This document shows positions 1 through 7,210 of a stretch of 21,707 nucleotides of DNA, in pieces. The DNA lies in contig JACQUI010000039.1 of the NCBI GenBank assembly GCA_016210395.1, positions 1 to 21,707 of the forward strand, in the 5' to 3' direction. The translations under genes and the position numbers were made by a program. The first letter of the stretch is position 1. Each line of letters begins with the position of its first letter. The notes under the pieces were generated by a model. The model made no database searches. It saw only the letters and a list, made by a program, of their open reading frames with translations, and had not been told where the DNA came from. Source of the DNA: Chloroflexota bacterium. GTDB lineage: Bacteria > Chloroflexota > Dehalococcoidia > Lucifugimonadales > JACPCL1.

Positions 1-300
1 CGGGTCCCGCACGTCGCAGATGATGCTCATGGTGGGTATGTCGTACACTGGGTCCACCACAGCCGTCGTGGAGTCGGGCACCAGCAGCATGTCGCTTTCC
101 TGGATCGCCTGAAAGCCACGGATGCTGGAGCCATCGAATCCCGTCCCCTTCTCGAACAGCTCCATGTTCAACTCGCCCAGCGGGATAGCCACGTGCTGCA
201 TAGTGCCGGGGAGGTCAATGAACTTCAGGTCAATGATCTGGATGCCCCTGTCCTTGGCCAACTGGAGCACCTGGGCCGGTGTCAGGTTCTTGCCTGCCAT
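1..300 (-). CDS. glnA: Glutamine synthetase type I, N-terminal 100 residues (runs off the window)
   Basis: This is the start of glutamine synthetase, the cytoplasmic enzyme that makes glutamine from glutamate, ammonia and ATP. Only the first 100 codons lie in the window; the gene continues past base 1. The visible part is the beta-grasp N-terminal domain: the LTPAQVLQLAKDRGIQIIDL segment (about residues 6-25), then GTMQHVAIP, then the family signature FDGSSIRGF near residues 55-63, whose Asp belongs to the catalytic loop that completes the neighbouring subunit's active site. The ATG at 298-300 has a good Shine-Dalgarno AAAGGAG (complement of 309-315) 8 bases upstream. The C-terminal adenylylation tyrosine is outside the window, so regulation by the GlnE-like protein at 2041 cannot be checked here. 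Identification is secure; the GSI subtype is an inference. Confidence 0.95.
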   Translation of the reverse strand, partial: MAGKNLTPAQVLQLAKDRGIQIIDLKFIDLPGTMQHVAIPLGELNMELFEKGTGFDGSSIRGFQAIQESDMLLVPDSTTAVVDPVYDIPTMSIICDVRDP

Positions 301-344
301 AGCGAAGGCTCCTTTCCTTTGTGTGGTCTGTCACAAACTAAGCA

Positions 345-373
345 AGTGTGAGGCAAACGACCCATCGGGTCAA
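345..373 (-). promoter_or_regulatory. Possible sigma-70-type promoter for glnA
   Basis: On the minus strand TTGACC (complement of 368-373, 5 of 6 matches to TTGACA) is followed after 17 bases by CACACT (complement of 345-350, 3 of 6 matches to TATAAT). The distance to the glnA ATG would give a leader of roughly 40 bases carrying the AAAGGAG ribosome binding site. The -10 match is poor, so this is only a candidate. Confidence 0.3.
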
Positions 374-543
374 GAGCACCGCAGGGATGCCCGTTCACCT
401 TCCAGCGTCTTTGGGGCGCGTTGAGCAGGGGACGTGGCCGCCTGCCGGACCCCACTACTCACGGTCACTGCATTCTCGTTTCTGGGCGTTACCTTCATGT
501 TGCCCATTTGTTACATCTTTGTTAAAACTCACCGCCGGTCCAC

Positions 544-600
544 CCCGTTTGCACCCTTTGCCCGTCTGCCCGTTTGCCCGCATGTCCGTATGCTCGTTTG
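544..600 (-). repeat. Degenerate 8-base tandem array with G-quadruplex pattern
   Basis: On the plus strand the units read CCCGTTTG (544-551), CCCTTTG (554-560), CCCGTCTG (561-568), CCCGTTTG (569-576), CCCGCATG (577-584), TCCGTATG (585-592) and CTCGTTTG (593-600). The last five are in perfect 8-base register. On the minus strand this gives five runs of three or more G separated by 5, 5, 4 and 7 bases, which fits the standard G3N1-7 quadruplex pattern. It starts just after the stop codon of the phosphodiesterase gene and lies upstream of glnA. Confidence 0.7.
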
Positions 601-604
601 CCTC

Positions 605-1807
605 CTACGCCGCCACCAGCGGGATCACCATCTCCTGTGGCGAAAGGCCCGAGTGCTGCGACGCCTCCTGCATCACACGCCCGTTGCCTCCCGCGCCGCG
701 ATACTCGATGGCGTCCGCGCCAGAGGAGATTGCGACCATGTCGCCGACACGCCCCCGGGCGCTTTCCGATAGCGGGTCGGGGCCGAACAGCCGCAGCTCT
801 TCCGCCTCTTCCGTCGTGATCACGAGAAAGCGGTTGCCGAAGCGACGGTAGAAATAGTCCCGGATCCTTCCACGCGCGCCGGGCTTGCAGTGCAGGTACA
901 GCACCCGCGCATCCCCAGAGGGCGGGTGCCACAGTAACCCCAGCAAAGGATCGTAGAAGCGTATCTCATGGCGACACCCCTCGCCTGAGTCCAGAAACCC
1001 GTGGTCCGCCGTCAGGAGTAGCCTGGCTTTGCCCGCCAGTCCATCCGCCAGGCGCTCCATCTCCCTGTCCAAGTCGGTCAAAGCCGCACTCAGCTCCGGC
1101 CGGGTCAGCCCATAGGTATGGGCGGTCTCGTCTATCCTGCTGGTGTACAGATAGGTAAACGTAGGCGCCTCGGCGCACCGCACCCGCTCCACCGCGATGT
1201 TTACCGCTTCGGATAGGCTGCGATAGCCTATTATCCTGCGGCCTCCAGTGAAGTAGCACGTGTAGGGGCTCTCAGCGATCCGCTCAGGGAACAGGGCCAG
1301 GGTGTCGCGCTGGAACCCGGCAAAGGTCGAACGGGCCGGGAACGCCTGCTCCGTGGAGACCTTCAAGTCCGAGAGCGAACGGCGGTCCGACCGAGACGTG
1401 TATTGCAGGATGGTCGCAGCGCCTCCAATCTCGGGCAGATGCGTCCACCAGCCGACCACCCCATGCTGGCCCGGCCAGCGCGCCGTGGCCAGAGACGTCA
1501 GCGCCACTGCCGTGGCTGAGGGGAATACCGTGCGCATCGAGGCGGCCAACCGCTGCCGGAGAAAGGCGTTCTCCGGCAAACCGTTCAGGATGTTCATGCC
1601 CAGGCCATCGGCCAGCACGACGACCAAGTGCCGGCACGCTCCGATCATCTCCGCTGCCTTGGCGGCCCAGGGCGTATGGGGCAGGCCATCGGCCCCCGCC
1701 CAGCCCGCTATTGCGCGGGCCAGGTCAACCAGGTTCAGAGCATCCGAAGTTGGCGGCAATAACGTGCCCTGGTCAAAGGCAGCCCGCAGGTCGCTTACAT
1801 CACCCAT
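605..1807 (-). CDS. Alkaline phosphatase superfamily protein (type I phosphodiesterase/nucleotide pyrophosphatase-like)
   Basis: A 400-residue protein with the ordered metal-site motifs of the nucleotide pyrophosphatase/phosphodiesterase branch of the alkaline phosphatase superfamily. Visible are ADGLG (metal Asp67), FPSATAVALTSLATAR (Thr99 is the likely nucleophile), GQHGVVGWW, DETAHTYG (Asp226 and His230), LLLTADHGF (Asp268-His269) and a C-terminal HSGLSPQEMVIPL (His385). All six expected metal ligands are present, so it should be an active metal-dependent phosphodiesterase or pyrophosphatase; its substrate cannot be told. There is no clear signal peptide or membrane segment, which suggests a cytoplasmic enzyme. 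The ATG at 1805-1807 is preceded by a modest GAGAG. It is read in the same direction as glnA, 304 bases upstream of it. PglZ-type or phosphoglycerate-mutase-like relatives are less likely given the FPSxT and HSG motifs. Confidence 0.85.
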   Translation of the reverse strand: MGDVSDLRAAFDQGTLLPPTSDALNLVDLARAIAGWAGADGLPHTPWAAKAAEMIGACRHLVVVLADGLGMNILNGLPENAFLRQRLAASMRTVFPSATAVALTSLATARWPGQHGVVGWWTHLPEIGGAATILQYTSRSDRRSLSDLKVSTEQAFPARSTFAGFQRDTLALFPERIAESPYTCYFTGGRRIIGYRSLSEAVNIAVERVRCAEAPTFTYLYTSRIDETAHTYGLTRPELSAALTDLDREMERLADGLAGKARLLLTADHGFLDSGEGCRHEIRFYDPLLGLLWHPPSGDARVLYLHCKPGARGRIRDYFYRRFGNRFLVITTEEAEELRLFGPDPLSESARGRVGDMVAISSGADAIEYRGAGGNGRVMQEASQHSGLSPQEMVIPLVAA

Positions 1808-2040
1808 AGGCTCTCTGGCGTGTCATAGCTGCTTCTCGCATCCGCTAGATGCGCGCTCGAACAACGTTGCCCTATGGTATCATGAACTTCCAGTGGGAGC
1901 AGACGGCCGCGCAACCCATCTTGCGCGTGAGATCGGGCACACAGCGTAGCACCATGCCCGCCGCTGCGTGAGCCGCAGGAAACCCACGCTGCCGCACCGG
2001 CCATGCGGTGTCCTTCCACCACTGATGACTCCCCCTAGGT

Positions 2041-3855
2041 GTGGAGCGACTCGTGACCCTCCCCGATGAACAGCTCACCCTGGAGTCTGTAGCCGGCCAG
2101 CTCGGCAGGGCCTATGAGTCGTTTGACGCTGCCGTCCGCCTCCGCCACCTGGCTCTGCTCCTGTCCGTGCAACAGCCGCACGATGCAGCAGTAGAGGCCG
2201 TCCAGGAAGGGCCCGATCAGTGGGCTGTCGTCATCTGCGCCTGGGACTGCATCGGCGCGCTTTCGGTGATTGCCGGGCTGTTCGCGGCCAACCACATCAA
2301 TATCGAGAGCGTTGACGTCTACACCATACGGATGCCCCAGGCGGCGCCGCCCGCCTTGCCACCCAGGCCCTACGCCGGCAGCCGCGCCCCCTCTCCTATC
2401 CGTCCGGGGTCCTCCCGGTCAGGCCCATCCCCTGCAAGTCCTTCCCTGCCCCGCGTCAAGCTCCTGGACGTCTTCCACGTCCACAGCCAGGCGGCGCTTG
2501 CCCCCTCCTTCTGGGAGCAGTTCCGGCAAGAGCTGGGACAGCACATGGGCCTGATGGTGAGCGGCCAGCGTGAAAAAGCGCGGGAGGCCGTCATAGACCG
2601 CTTCAGCCAGGTGGTAGGCGCAGGACAAGCAATCGAGCGCCAGCTCTATCCGGTAGCAGTGGAGCTAAGCAACGACCAGTCGGAGGCGTGGACCCGCCTG
2701 ATTATCAGCTCCGCCGATACCCTCGGCTTCCTCTTCGCCTTTTCCAACGCCCTGGCCATGCTTGAGGTCAACATCGAGCGCGCAGAGGTGCGCACGAAGG
2801 ATGGGCAAGTCCATGACACCTTCTGGCTCACCGACGCCTCAGGTCACAAGATTACCTCGCCTGAGCGCCTCCACGAGCTGCGCGTGGCAGCGGCCCTCAT
2901 CATACAGTTCACCTACTTGCTGCCAAACTCGCCCAATCCCGCCCAAGCCCTGCGCCAGTTCAACGCCCTCGCCCTCCAGATGCTGGCAAACCCCGGCTGG
3001 ACACAGGAGCTGCGAGACATGGAATCGGCGCGCGTCCTGGAGGTCCTGGCGGGGATGATGGGCGTGAGCCAGTTCCTCTGGGAAGACTTCCTGCGCATGC
3101 AGCACGAAAACCTGTTCCCCGTGCTGCTTGACGCCCCTGCCCTCAGCGCGCGCAAGAGCATCGCCCAACTCCGCGAAGGTCTGCGCCAGGCCACAGAGGC
3201 TGCGCCCAGCCACGAGGCGCGTGCGCGCGAGCTCAACCGCTTCAAAGACCGCGAGATGTTCCGCATAGACCTGCGCCACATCACCAGGCGCATCGGCTTC
3301 CGGGAGTTTGCTGAAGAGCTGTCGGACCTCGCGGAAGTTGTGGTGGAGCAGGCCACAGCCCTGAGCCACGCCCGGCTGCAAGAGCGACACGGCCGGCCTG
3401 CACTGCCTGATGGGTCGTCATGTCCCTGGGCCGCGTGCGCCCTGGGAAAGCTCGGCGGCCGCGAGCTTGGCTTCGGCTCGGACATCGAGATGCTGTTCGT
3501 CTACCAGGAGGAAAGCCTGACGCGAGGCCCGGAGGTCATTCGCAACTCCACCTACTTCAACGACTTCGTTCGCGCCTTTCTCTCGGCGCTCGAAACCCGC
3601 CGCGAGGGGATCTTTGAGATAGACCTGCGTCTCCGGCCCTACGGCAACAAGGGCGCGCTCGCCTCATCCCTGGAGGCGTTCCGCAGCTACTACTCGCGCG
3701 AGGGATCTGCCCGCCAGTTCGAGCGCATGGCGCTGGTCCGCCTGCGCCCGGTGGCAGGGGACCCAGCCCTGGGGTCCGCGGTCGTCGCGGCGCGCGACGC
3801 CTTCGTCTACTCCGGCGCCCCGCCGGACATTGACGACATCCTGCACCTCCGGTAA
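2041..3855 (+). CDS. glnE: GlnE-like nucleotidyltransferase with N-terminal ACT domains, part before the in-frame TAA
   Basis: This 604-codon stretch starts at GTG 2041, the first start after two stops at 2023-2028. It has an ACT-like domain at about residues 60-150, split by a Pro/Ser-rich insert at about 101-138, and a second ACT-like domain at about 205-270 ending VHDTFWLTDASGHKI. A helical region follows, then one nucleotidyltransferase domain at about 395-550 with LGKLGGRELGFGSDIEMLFVY (Asp481, Glu483) and EIDLRLRPYG (Asp528). These are the GlnE (glutamine synthetase adenylyltransferase) motifs, whereas ACT domains belong to GlnD. Standard GlnE has two nucleotidyltransferase domains; this has one. 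The frame hits TAA at 3853-3855, exactly where family members continue LR-(E/D)-(K/R)-Q, and the homology resumes in the same frame directly afterwards. It is therefore a nonsense-interrupted gene, a sequencing error or a readthrough case. Its closeness to glnA supports a role in nitrogen control. Confidence 0.82.
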   Translation: MERLVTLPDEQLTLESVAGQLGRAYESFDAAVRLRHLALLLSVQQPHDAAVEAVQEGPDQWAVVICAWDCIGALSVIAGLFAANHINIESVDVYTIRMPQAAPPALPPRPYAGSRAPSPIRPGSSRSGPSPASPSLPRVKLLDVFHVHSQAALAPSFWEQFRQELGQHMGLMVSGQREKAREAVIDRFSQVVGAGQAIERQLYPVAVELSNDQSEAWTRLIISSADTLGFLFAFSNALAMLEVNIERAEVRTKDGQVHDTFWLTDASGHKITSPERLHELRVAAALIIQFTYLLPNSPNPAQALRQFNALALQMLANPGWTQELRDMESARVLEVLAGMMGVSQFLWEDFLRMQHENLFPVLLDAPALSARKSIAQLREGLRQATEAAPSHEARARELNRFKDREMFRIDLRHITRRIGFREFAEELSDLAEVVVEQATALSHARLQERHGRPALPDGSSCPWAACALGKLGGRELGFGSDIEMLFVYQEESLTRGPEVIRNSTYFNDFVRAFLSALETRREGIFEIDLRLRPYGNKGALASSLEAFRSYYSREGSARQFERMALVRLRPVAGDPALGSAVVAARDAFVYSGAPPDIDDILHLR

Positions 3856-4269
3856 CGCCAGTCTACGGAGTTGGTCCCCACTGGGGAGACCAGCGCCAAG
3901 TACAGCCCGGGCGGACTGGTAGACGTGGAGTACTACGTGCAAGCCTGGCAGATCGCCGTTGGACACAAAGACCCTCAGGTGCGCGCGCCAAACATCCTGG
4001 ATGCCATTGATTGCCTGGCGCGAGGACAGCACATCCCAGAGCGCCACGCCGCAGAGTTGCGTGATGTGTACGGCTTCCTCCGCCGCCTCATAGATGCCCT
4101 GCGCGCCGTGCGAGGCCACGCCAAGGACCTGACCATCCCGCCCACGGAGTCGCAGGAGTTCGCCTATCTCGCCCAGCGGCTCCAGTACGCCTCTCCCACC
4201 GTTCTCCGCGATGCCATCACCCAGCGCATGGGGTACGCGCGCGGGCTGTGGGAAAGAGGCGTAGGGTGA
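3856..4269 (+). pseudogene. glnE: C-terminal remainder of the GlnE-like gene, in frame after the TAA
   Basis: The 137 codons after the TAA stay open in the same frame to TGA at 4267-4269 and hold the rest of the helical GlnD_UR_UTase-type domain. The segment SAKYSPGGLVDVEYYVQAW (about 3892-3948) is the conserved GlnE motif usually written KYGPGGLVDIEF, and the joint reads DDILHLR-stop-RQSTELVPTGE, as expected for an uninterrupted domain. No good restart exists: the nearest candidate is TTG 3871 with GGAG directly abutting it. Two separate proteins are therefore unlikely. A single substitution such as GAA to TAA would explain the break. The combined protein would be about 742 residues. The gene ends 27 bases from the stop of the convergent DUF2442 gene. 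Confidence 0.8.
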
Positions 4270-4296
4270 CCCTGAGCAAACTGATTGGCCTGCCGG

Positions 4297-4608
4297 TTAG
4301 CCCACGCCCTTCTTTTCCCTTGCCTCCAGCCACCGCCTCAGTGATTCCTGGCTTTCCATGGACTGATACCCGGCCAGCAACCCTTCTACACTGATGTCCT
4401 CGTCCAGGTCTTCCCAGTGAATGCCTTCTCCCCTGGCAATGAACCTCCAGTTGGCCCGCTCCGCAGGAGTGCCATAGACAAGCCTGGGGAACCAGACCAA
4501 GGGCACGGTAAGCGTTCGCCCGTCCCGCAGGTCCACTTTGAGATGGTCTTCGGTCACCTCAACGTTCTGCGCGTCAGGCACTTCGATTCGTACGGTGGAA
4601 ATAGCCAT
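4297..4608 (-). CDS. DUF2442 domain protein
   Basis: A 103-residue protein matching the DUF2442 pattern: MAISTVRIEVPDAQNVEVTE, then LKVDLRDGRTLTVPLVWFPRL, a TPAERANWRF segment, GIHWEDLDEDISVEGLLAGY and a charged tail. I chose ATG 4606-4608 because GGAGG (complement of 4615-4619) sits 6 bases upstream and because the family begins here; an earlier ATG at 4675-4677 would add 23 residues that do not fit. It overlaps the end of the DUF4160 gene by 35 bases in another frame, so the two are probably translationally coupled. DUF4160 and DUF2442 genes often occur as a pair and have been suggested to be toxin-antitoxin-like, but function is not established. Stop at 4297-4299, facing the GlnE-like gene. 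Confidence 0.85.
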   Translation of the reverse strand: MAISTVRIEVPDAQNVEVTEDHLKVDLRDGRTLTVPLVWFPRLVYGTPAERANWRFIARGEGIHWEDLDEDISVEGLLAGYQSMESQESLRRWLEAREKKGVG

Positions 4609-4825
4609 TCCATGCCTCCAGCAAAACAGAGCGATGCTCTTCCACGATTCTTCGGACGCGCCGAAGCTCTGCGCCATTGAACCCGCTATTATAGGCGAGC
4701 ATCACGGGGCTTAGCCAAAACTTGGCTCGCTTGTCTTCCCGTTCAATGGGTATGTGGGCGGGCTCGGGACCATCACTTGCAAAGAAGTATAGTCGGTAGC
4801 CCTGAACGCGCAACACGGTGGGCAC
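4574..4825 (-). CDS. DUF4160 domain protein
   Basis: An 83-residue protein with the DUF4160 layout: MPTVLRVQGYRLYFFASDG, then EPAHIPIERED (the family's PPHFHV-like segment with one His retained), KFWLSPVMLAYNSGFNGAEL and a C-terminal helix RRVRRIVEEHRSVLLEAWN. The start is GTG 4823-4825, 10 bases after the aroC stop, with a weak GAAGG formed by the last aroC codons. It overlaps the DUF2442 start by 35 bases. The position suggests it is read from the aroC transcript. The DUF4160/DUF2442 pairing is known to recur across bacteria; the toxin-antitoxin suggestion is an inference with no proof here. Confidence 0.85.
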   Translation of the reverse strand: MPTVLRVQGYRLYFFASDGPEPAHIPIEREDKRAKFWLSPVMLAYNSGFNGAELRRVRRIVEEHRSVLLEAWNGYFHRTNRSA

Positions 4826-4835
4826 GGCGCTCTGC

Positions 4836-6059
4836 TTACCTTCGCTCGCTCTCAGGATTTGGGGCGAGGCGAGAACCGGCAGCCATTGCCTGCTTAGGTC
4901 TGAACGTATTTAGCCCCTCCAGAAAGCCCCTGAGGTTGCGCCGCGTCTCCTCTAGGTGGTCGCCGCCGAACTTCTCCAGGAAGCACTTGGCCAAGACGGT
5001 CGCCATCACCGCCTCGCCTATCACGCACGCAGGCGGGACCTGGCAGATGTCGCTCCGTTCGTAGTGGGCCTGCACCACGTCCCCCGTGTCCAGGTCCACA
5101 GACGGCAACGGCTTGCTGAGCGTGGAGATGGGCTTCAGGGCCATGCGCGCCACCACAGGCTCCCCGTTGCTCATGCCTCCCTCTATCCCGCCGGCCCGGT
5201 TGGTGACGTGATGAAAAGGCCGGGCATCTCCCGTCCACGGCTCGATGATATCGTGCACCTGTGAACCAAGAAGCTCCGTGTTGGCAAAGCCCGTGCCGAT
5301 CTCCACGCCTTTCACCGCCTGGATGCTCATCATCCCCTGCGCGATCAGACCATCCAGCTTCAGGTCCCACTGGGTATGGCTGCCCAGCCCCACGGGCACT
5401 CCCGTAGCAATGACCTCGAAGACGCCGCCCGCGGTGTTGCCGTTGTCGCGGCACCAGTCTACGTGCGCCATCATCGCCTTGGCCGCTTCCGGGTCGGCGC
5501 AGCGCACCGGGGACTGCTCCACGGCCTCCCAGTCAATCTGGTCAGGGACCTTCGCTTTGATGGTGGCGATGGTGAGCACGTGGCTATGAATCTCAATCCC
5601 GAACTCTTCCAGGAAGCGGCGCGCAACCGCGCCGGCAGCTACCCGCGCAGCGGTCTCCCTGGCGCTGGACCGCTCGAGAATCGGGCGGACGTCATGCTGG
5701 CTGTACTTGAACACGCCGGGGAAGTCGGCGTGGCCCGGTCGCAAGCGGGTGACGCGCCGGGTCTTGGCCTCGTCATCCACGGGGGCCACAGACATGGCCT
5801 CCGTCCAGTTGACGAAGTCCTTGTTCTCCACCCACATGGAGATGGGGCTGCCCATGGTGAGGCCGTGGCGCACGCCGGAAAGGATCTCGGCGCGGTCCAC
5901 CTCCAACTGCTGGCGCGGCCCGCGGCCGTATCCTTGCTGGCGGCGGCGCATGTGCTTTTCGATGTACTCCTCGCTGATCGGCACGCCTGCGGGGATGCCC
6001 TCCACAATGGCAACGCCCCCCTTGCCGTGAGACTCCCCCGCAGTAAAATAGCGAAACAT
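4836..6059 (-). CDS. aroC: Chorismate synthase
   Basis: Cytoplasmic enzyme for the last step of the shikimate pathway, converting 5-enolpyruvylshikimate-3-phosphate to chorismate with reduced FMN. The 407-residue protein begins MFRYFTAGESHGKGG (signature 1, with the FMN-site His), followed by RRRQQGYGRGPRQQLEVD, SQHDVRPILERSSARETAAR (signature 2) and RAGGIEGGMSNGEPVV (signature 3). I chose ATG 6057-6059 rather than the upstream ATG at 6143 because GGAGG (complement of 6065-6069) lies 5 bases before it and all family members start at this point; the 28 extra upstream residues look random. The extended -10-like TGGTACTAT on the minus strand near 6090-6098 could be its promoter. Length is slightly above the usual 360-400. 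DUF4160 and DUF2442 genes follow closely and probably share the transcript. Confidence 0.97.
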   Translation of the reverse strand: MFRYFTAGESHGKGGVAIVEGIPAGVPISEEYIEKHMRRRQQGYGRGPRQQLEVDRAEILSGVRHGLTMGSPISMWVENKDFVNWTEAMSVAPVDDEAKTRRVTRLRPGHADFPGVFKYSQHDVRPILERSSARETAARVAAGAVARRFLEEFGIEIHSHVLTIATIKAKVPDQIDWEAVEQSPVRCADPEAAKAMMAHVDWCRDNGNTAGGVFEVIATGVPVGLGSHTQWDLKLDGLIAQGMMSIQAVKGVEIGTGFANTELLGSQVHDIIEPWTGDARPFHHVTNRAGGIEGGMSNGEPVVARMALKPISTLSKPLPSVDLDTGDVVQAHYERSDICQVPPACVIGEAVMATVLAKCFLEKFGGDHLEETRRNLRGFLEGLNTFRPKQAMAAGSRLAPNPESERR

Positions 6060-6214
6060 GCGGCCCTCCAAAACTTCCGTGCTGGCGCATCCTATAGTAC
6101 CATACGCCAGAATATCCGCTGAGATACGCGTGTCCGCTCGCACTTCAATGGGGTAGACGGCTCCGAGTGACTACGGTATGCTCTGCGTGAATCAGCGTAT
6201 GGAGATGTCTAGAC

Positions 6215-7210
6215 ATGACGAGGGCCTTCCTCTTGGTTGCCTGCGCGGCCGTTGCTGCGCTCACCCTGGCCGGTTGCTCCACCACACCTGCCCAGGGGAA
6301 CCCCAGCCTGCCGCCTGGCTTTCAAGAGGCCAAAGCCCCTGACGCCGGCTTCTCAGGCTACCTCTACGCCAGTCAGGGGTCACCTGTTTCGCTCCCCACC
6401 AAGTGGTTCGTAGACCTGTCTGGGGCCACAAGCACCCTGCCCTTCGCCGCCGCCGGCGACTCCTTTGAGGTGGCCCAATTGTCGGTAGGCGCTGGGCCGG
6501 ACATAGACTCCTTCGGCGGCAACATCGTCTTCGAGAGCGAGACCGAGGCCGGCATCGCAACCAGTGCGTTGTCCACACAGCACCAGGTGATGGTCTGGCA
6601 AGATGGGAAAGACGTGGGCCTCGTGCACGGGACCGGCGACTGGGCTGCCGCCGCTAAAGGCATCCTGCAAGCGGACGGACAGGCCACATTCGCAGAGGCC
6701 TACCCCGAGGCATGGGACATGCTCCGCATGTTGCCCCAGGCACCTCCAGACCCGCCGGTGGCGGCAGGGTTCGCAAAGATAGAAGGCGGCATTCTTGAGC
6801 AGGCGTCTAGCCGCATCCAGGTTGGCATGGAAGGCGTGACCCAGGCCCTGGGCCTGCTCCAGGTCTCCCAGGTGTCCTTCATTGTCTACTCCGCAGGCAA
6901 CCTGAGCGTGAAGGACACGATCGGGCCGGAGTACCTGAAGGAGCGTGGGATCAGCGCCGCAGCAGCCATGCACTCAGGCTACCCCGATGTCCTCCTGGGG
7001 ACATTCCTGGACGCCTTTGCAAGCCAGGCGGGGTTGGAAAAAGGGAACCAGATTGCCGGTCAGGACGTGCTCACGCGGGACGTGGGCGCGGCTTACATCA
7101 TCGTCAAGCCCGTGGGCAACACCGTGTTCCTCACCGTATCCCCCGACCGGACAAAGGCAGAGGCGCTCATGACTGCCATTCTGGAGCAGCAGGCAAAGGG
7201 GAAGGGCTAG
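6215..7210 (+). CDS. Putative lipoprotein of unknown function
   Basis: A 331-residue protein starting with a clear lipoprotein signal: MTR, a hydrophobic stretch AFLLVACAAVAALT, and the lipobox LAGC with Cys21. It should be exported and lipid-anchored on the outer face of the membrane. After a short Pro/Gly-rich linker the body is rich in small hydrophobic residues and strands, ending VGAAYIIVKPVGNTVFLTVS and a C-terminal helix. I recognise no enzyme motif or named family. GGAG at about 6202-6205 is 10 bases before ATG 6215. A weak promoter pair TAGACG (6154-6159), 17 bases, TATGCT (6177-6182) precedes it. It is divergent from aroC. Its TAG shares a CTAG with the stop of the convergent CHAT-like gene. 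A substrate-free role, for example as a surface or redox-associated lipoprotein, cannot be assigned. Confidence 0.85.
   Translation: MTRAFLLVACAAVAALTLAGCSTTPAQGNPSLPPGFQEAKAPDAGFSGYLYASQGSPVSLPTKWFVDLSGATSTLPFAAAGDSFEVAQLSVGAGPDIDSFGGNIVFESETEAGIATSALSTQHQVMVWQDGKDVGLVHGTGDWAAAAKGILQADGQATFAEAYPEAWDMLRMLPQAPPDPPVAAGFAKIEGGILEQASSRIQVGMEGVTQALGLLQVSQVSFIVYSAGNLSVKDTIGPEYLKERGISAAAAMHSGYPDVLLGTFLDAFASQAGLEKGNQIAGQDVLTRDVGAAYIIVKPVGNTVFLTVSPDRTKAEALMTAILEQQAKGKG

Larger units (their letters stand above)
301..604. other. glnA upstream region (304 bases without a gene)
   Basis: This gap separates the glnA start from the stop codon of the phosphodiesterase gene, both on the minus strand. From right to left in the direction of transcription it holds a degenerate octamer array (544-600), an AT-richer patch at 500-530 with two TAACAAA words on the minus strand (TAACAAAGATGTAACAAA), a GC-rich middle, a weak promoter-like pair at 345-373 and the glnA ribosome binding site at 309-315. 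The frames that stay open across it on both strands look like chance GC-rich translations with no recognisable protein features. Confidence 0.6.

Noticed and set aside
544..600. CRISPR array
   Set aside because: The units are 8 bases and contiguous, with no unique spacers and no cas genes nearby.
122..851. Plus-strand open frames over the glnA start and its upstream region
   Set aside because: They overlap the well-supported glnA and phosphodiesterase genes on the other strand and their translations look random.
3853..3855. Genome-wide reassignment of TAA to a sense codon
   Set aside because: aroC, aroE and pilO in this window all end in TAA at the expected C-termini, so TAA works as a stop here.
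3871..4269. A separate small gene starting at TTG 3871
   Set aside because: It has no usable ribosome binding site spacing, and its sequence is the direct continuation of the GlnE-like C-terminal domain in the same frame.
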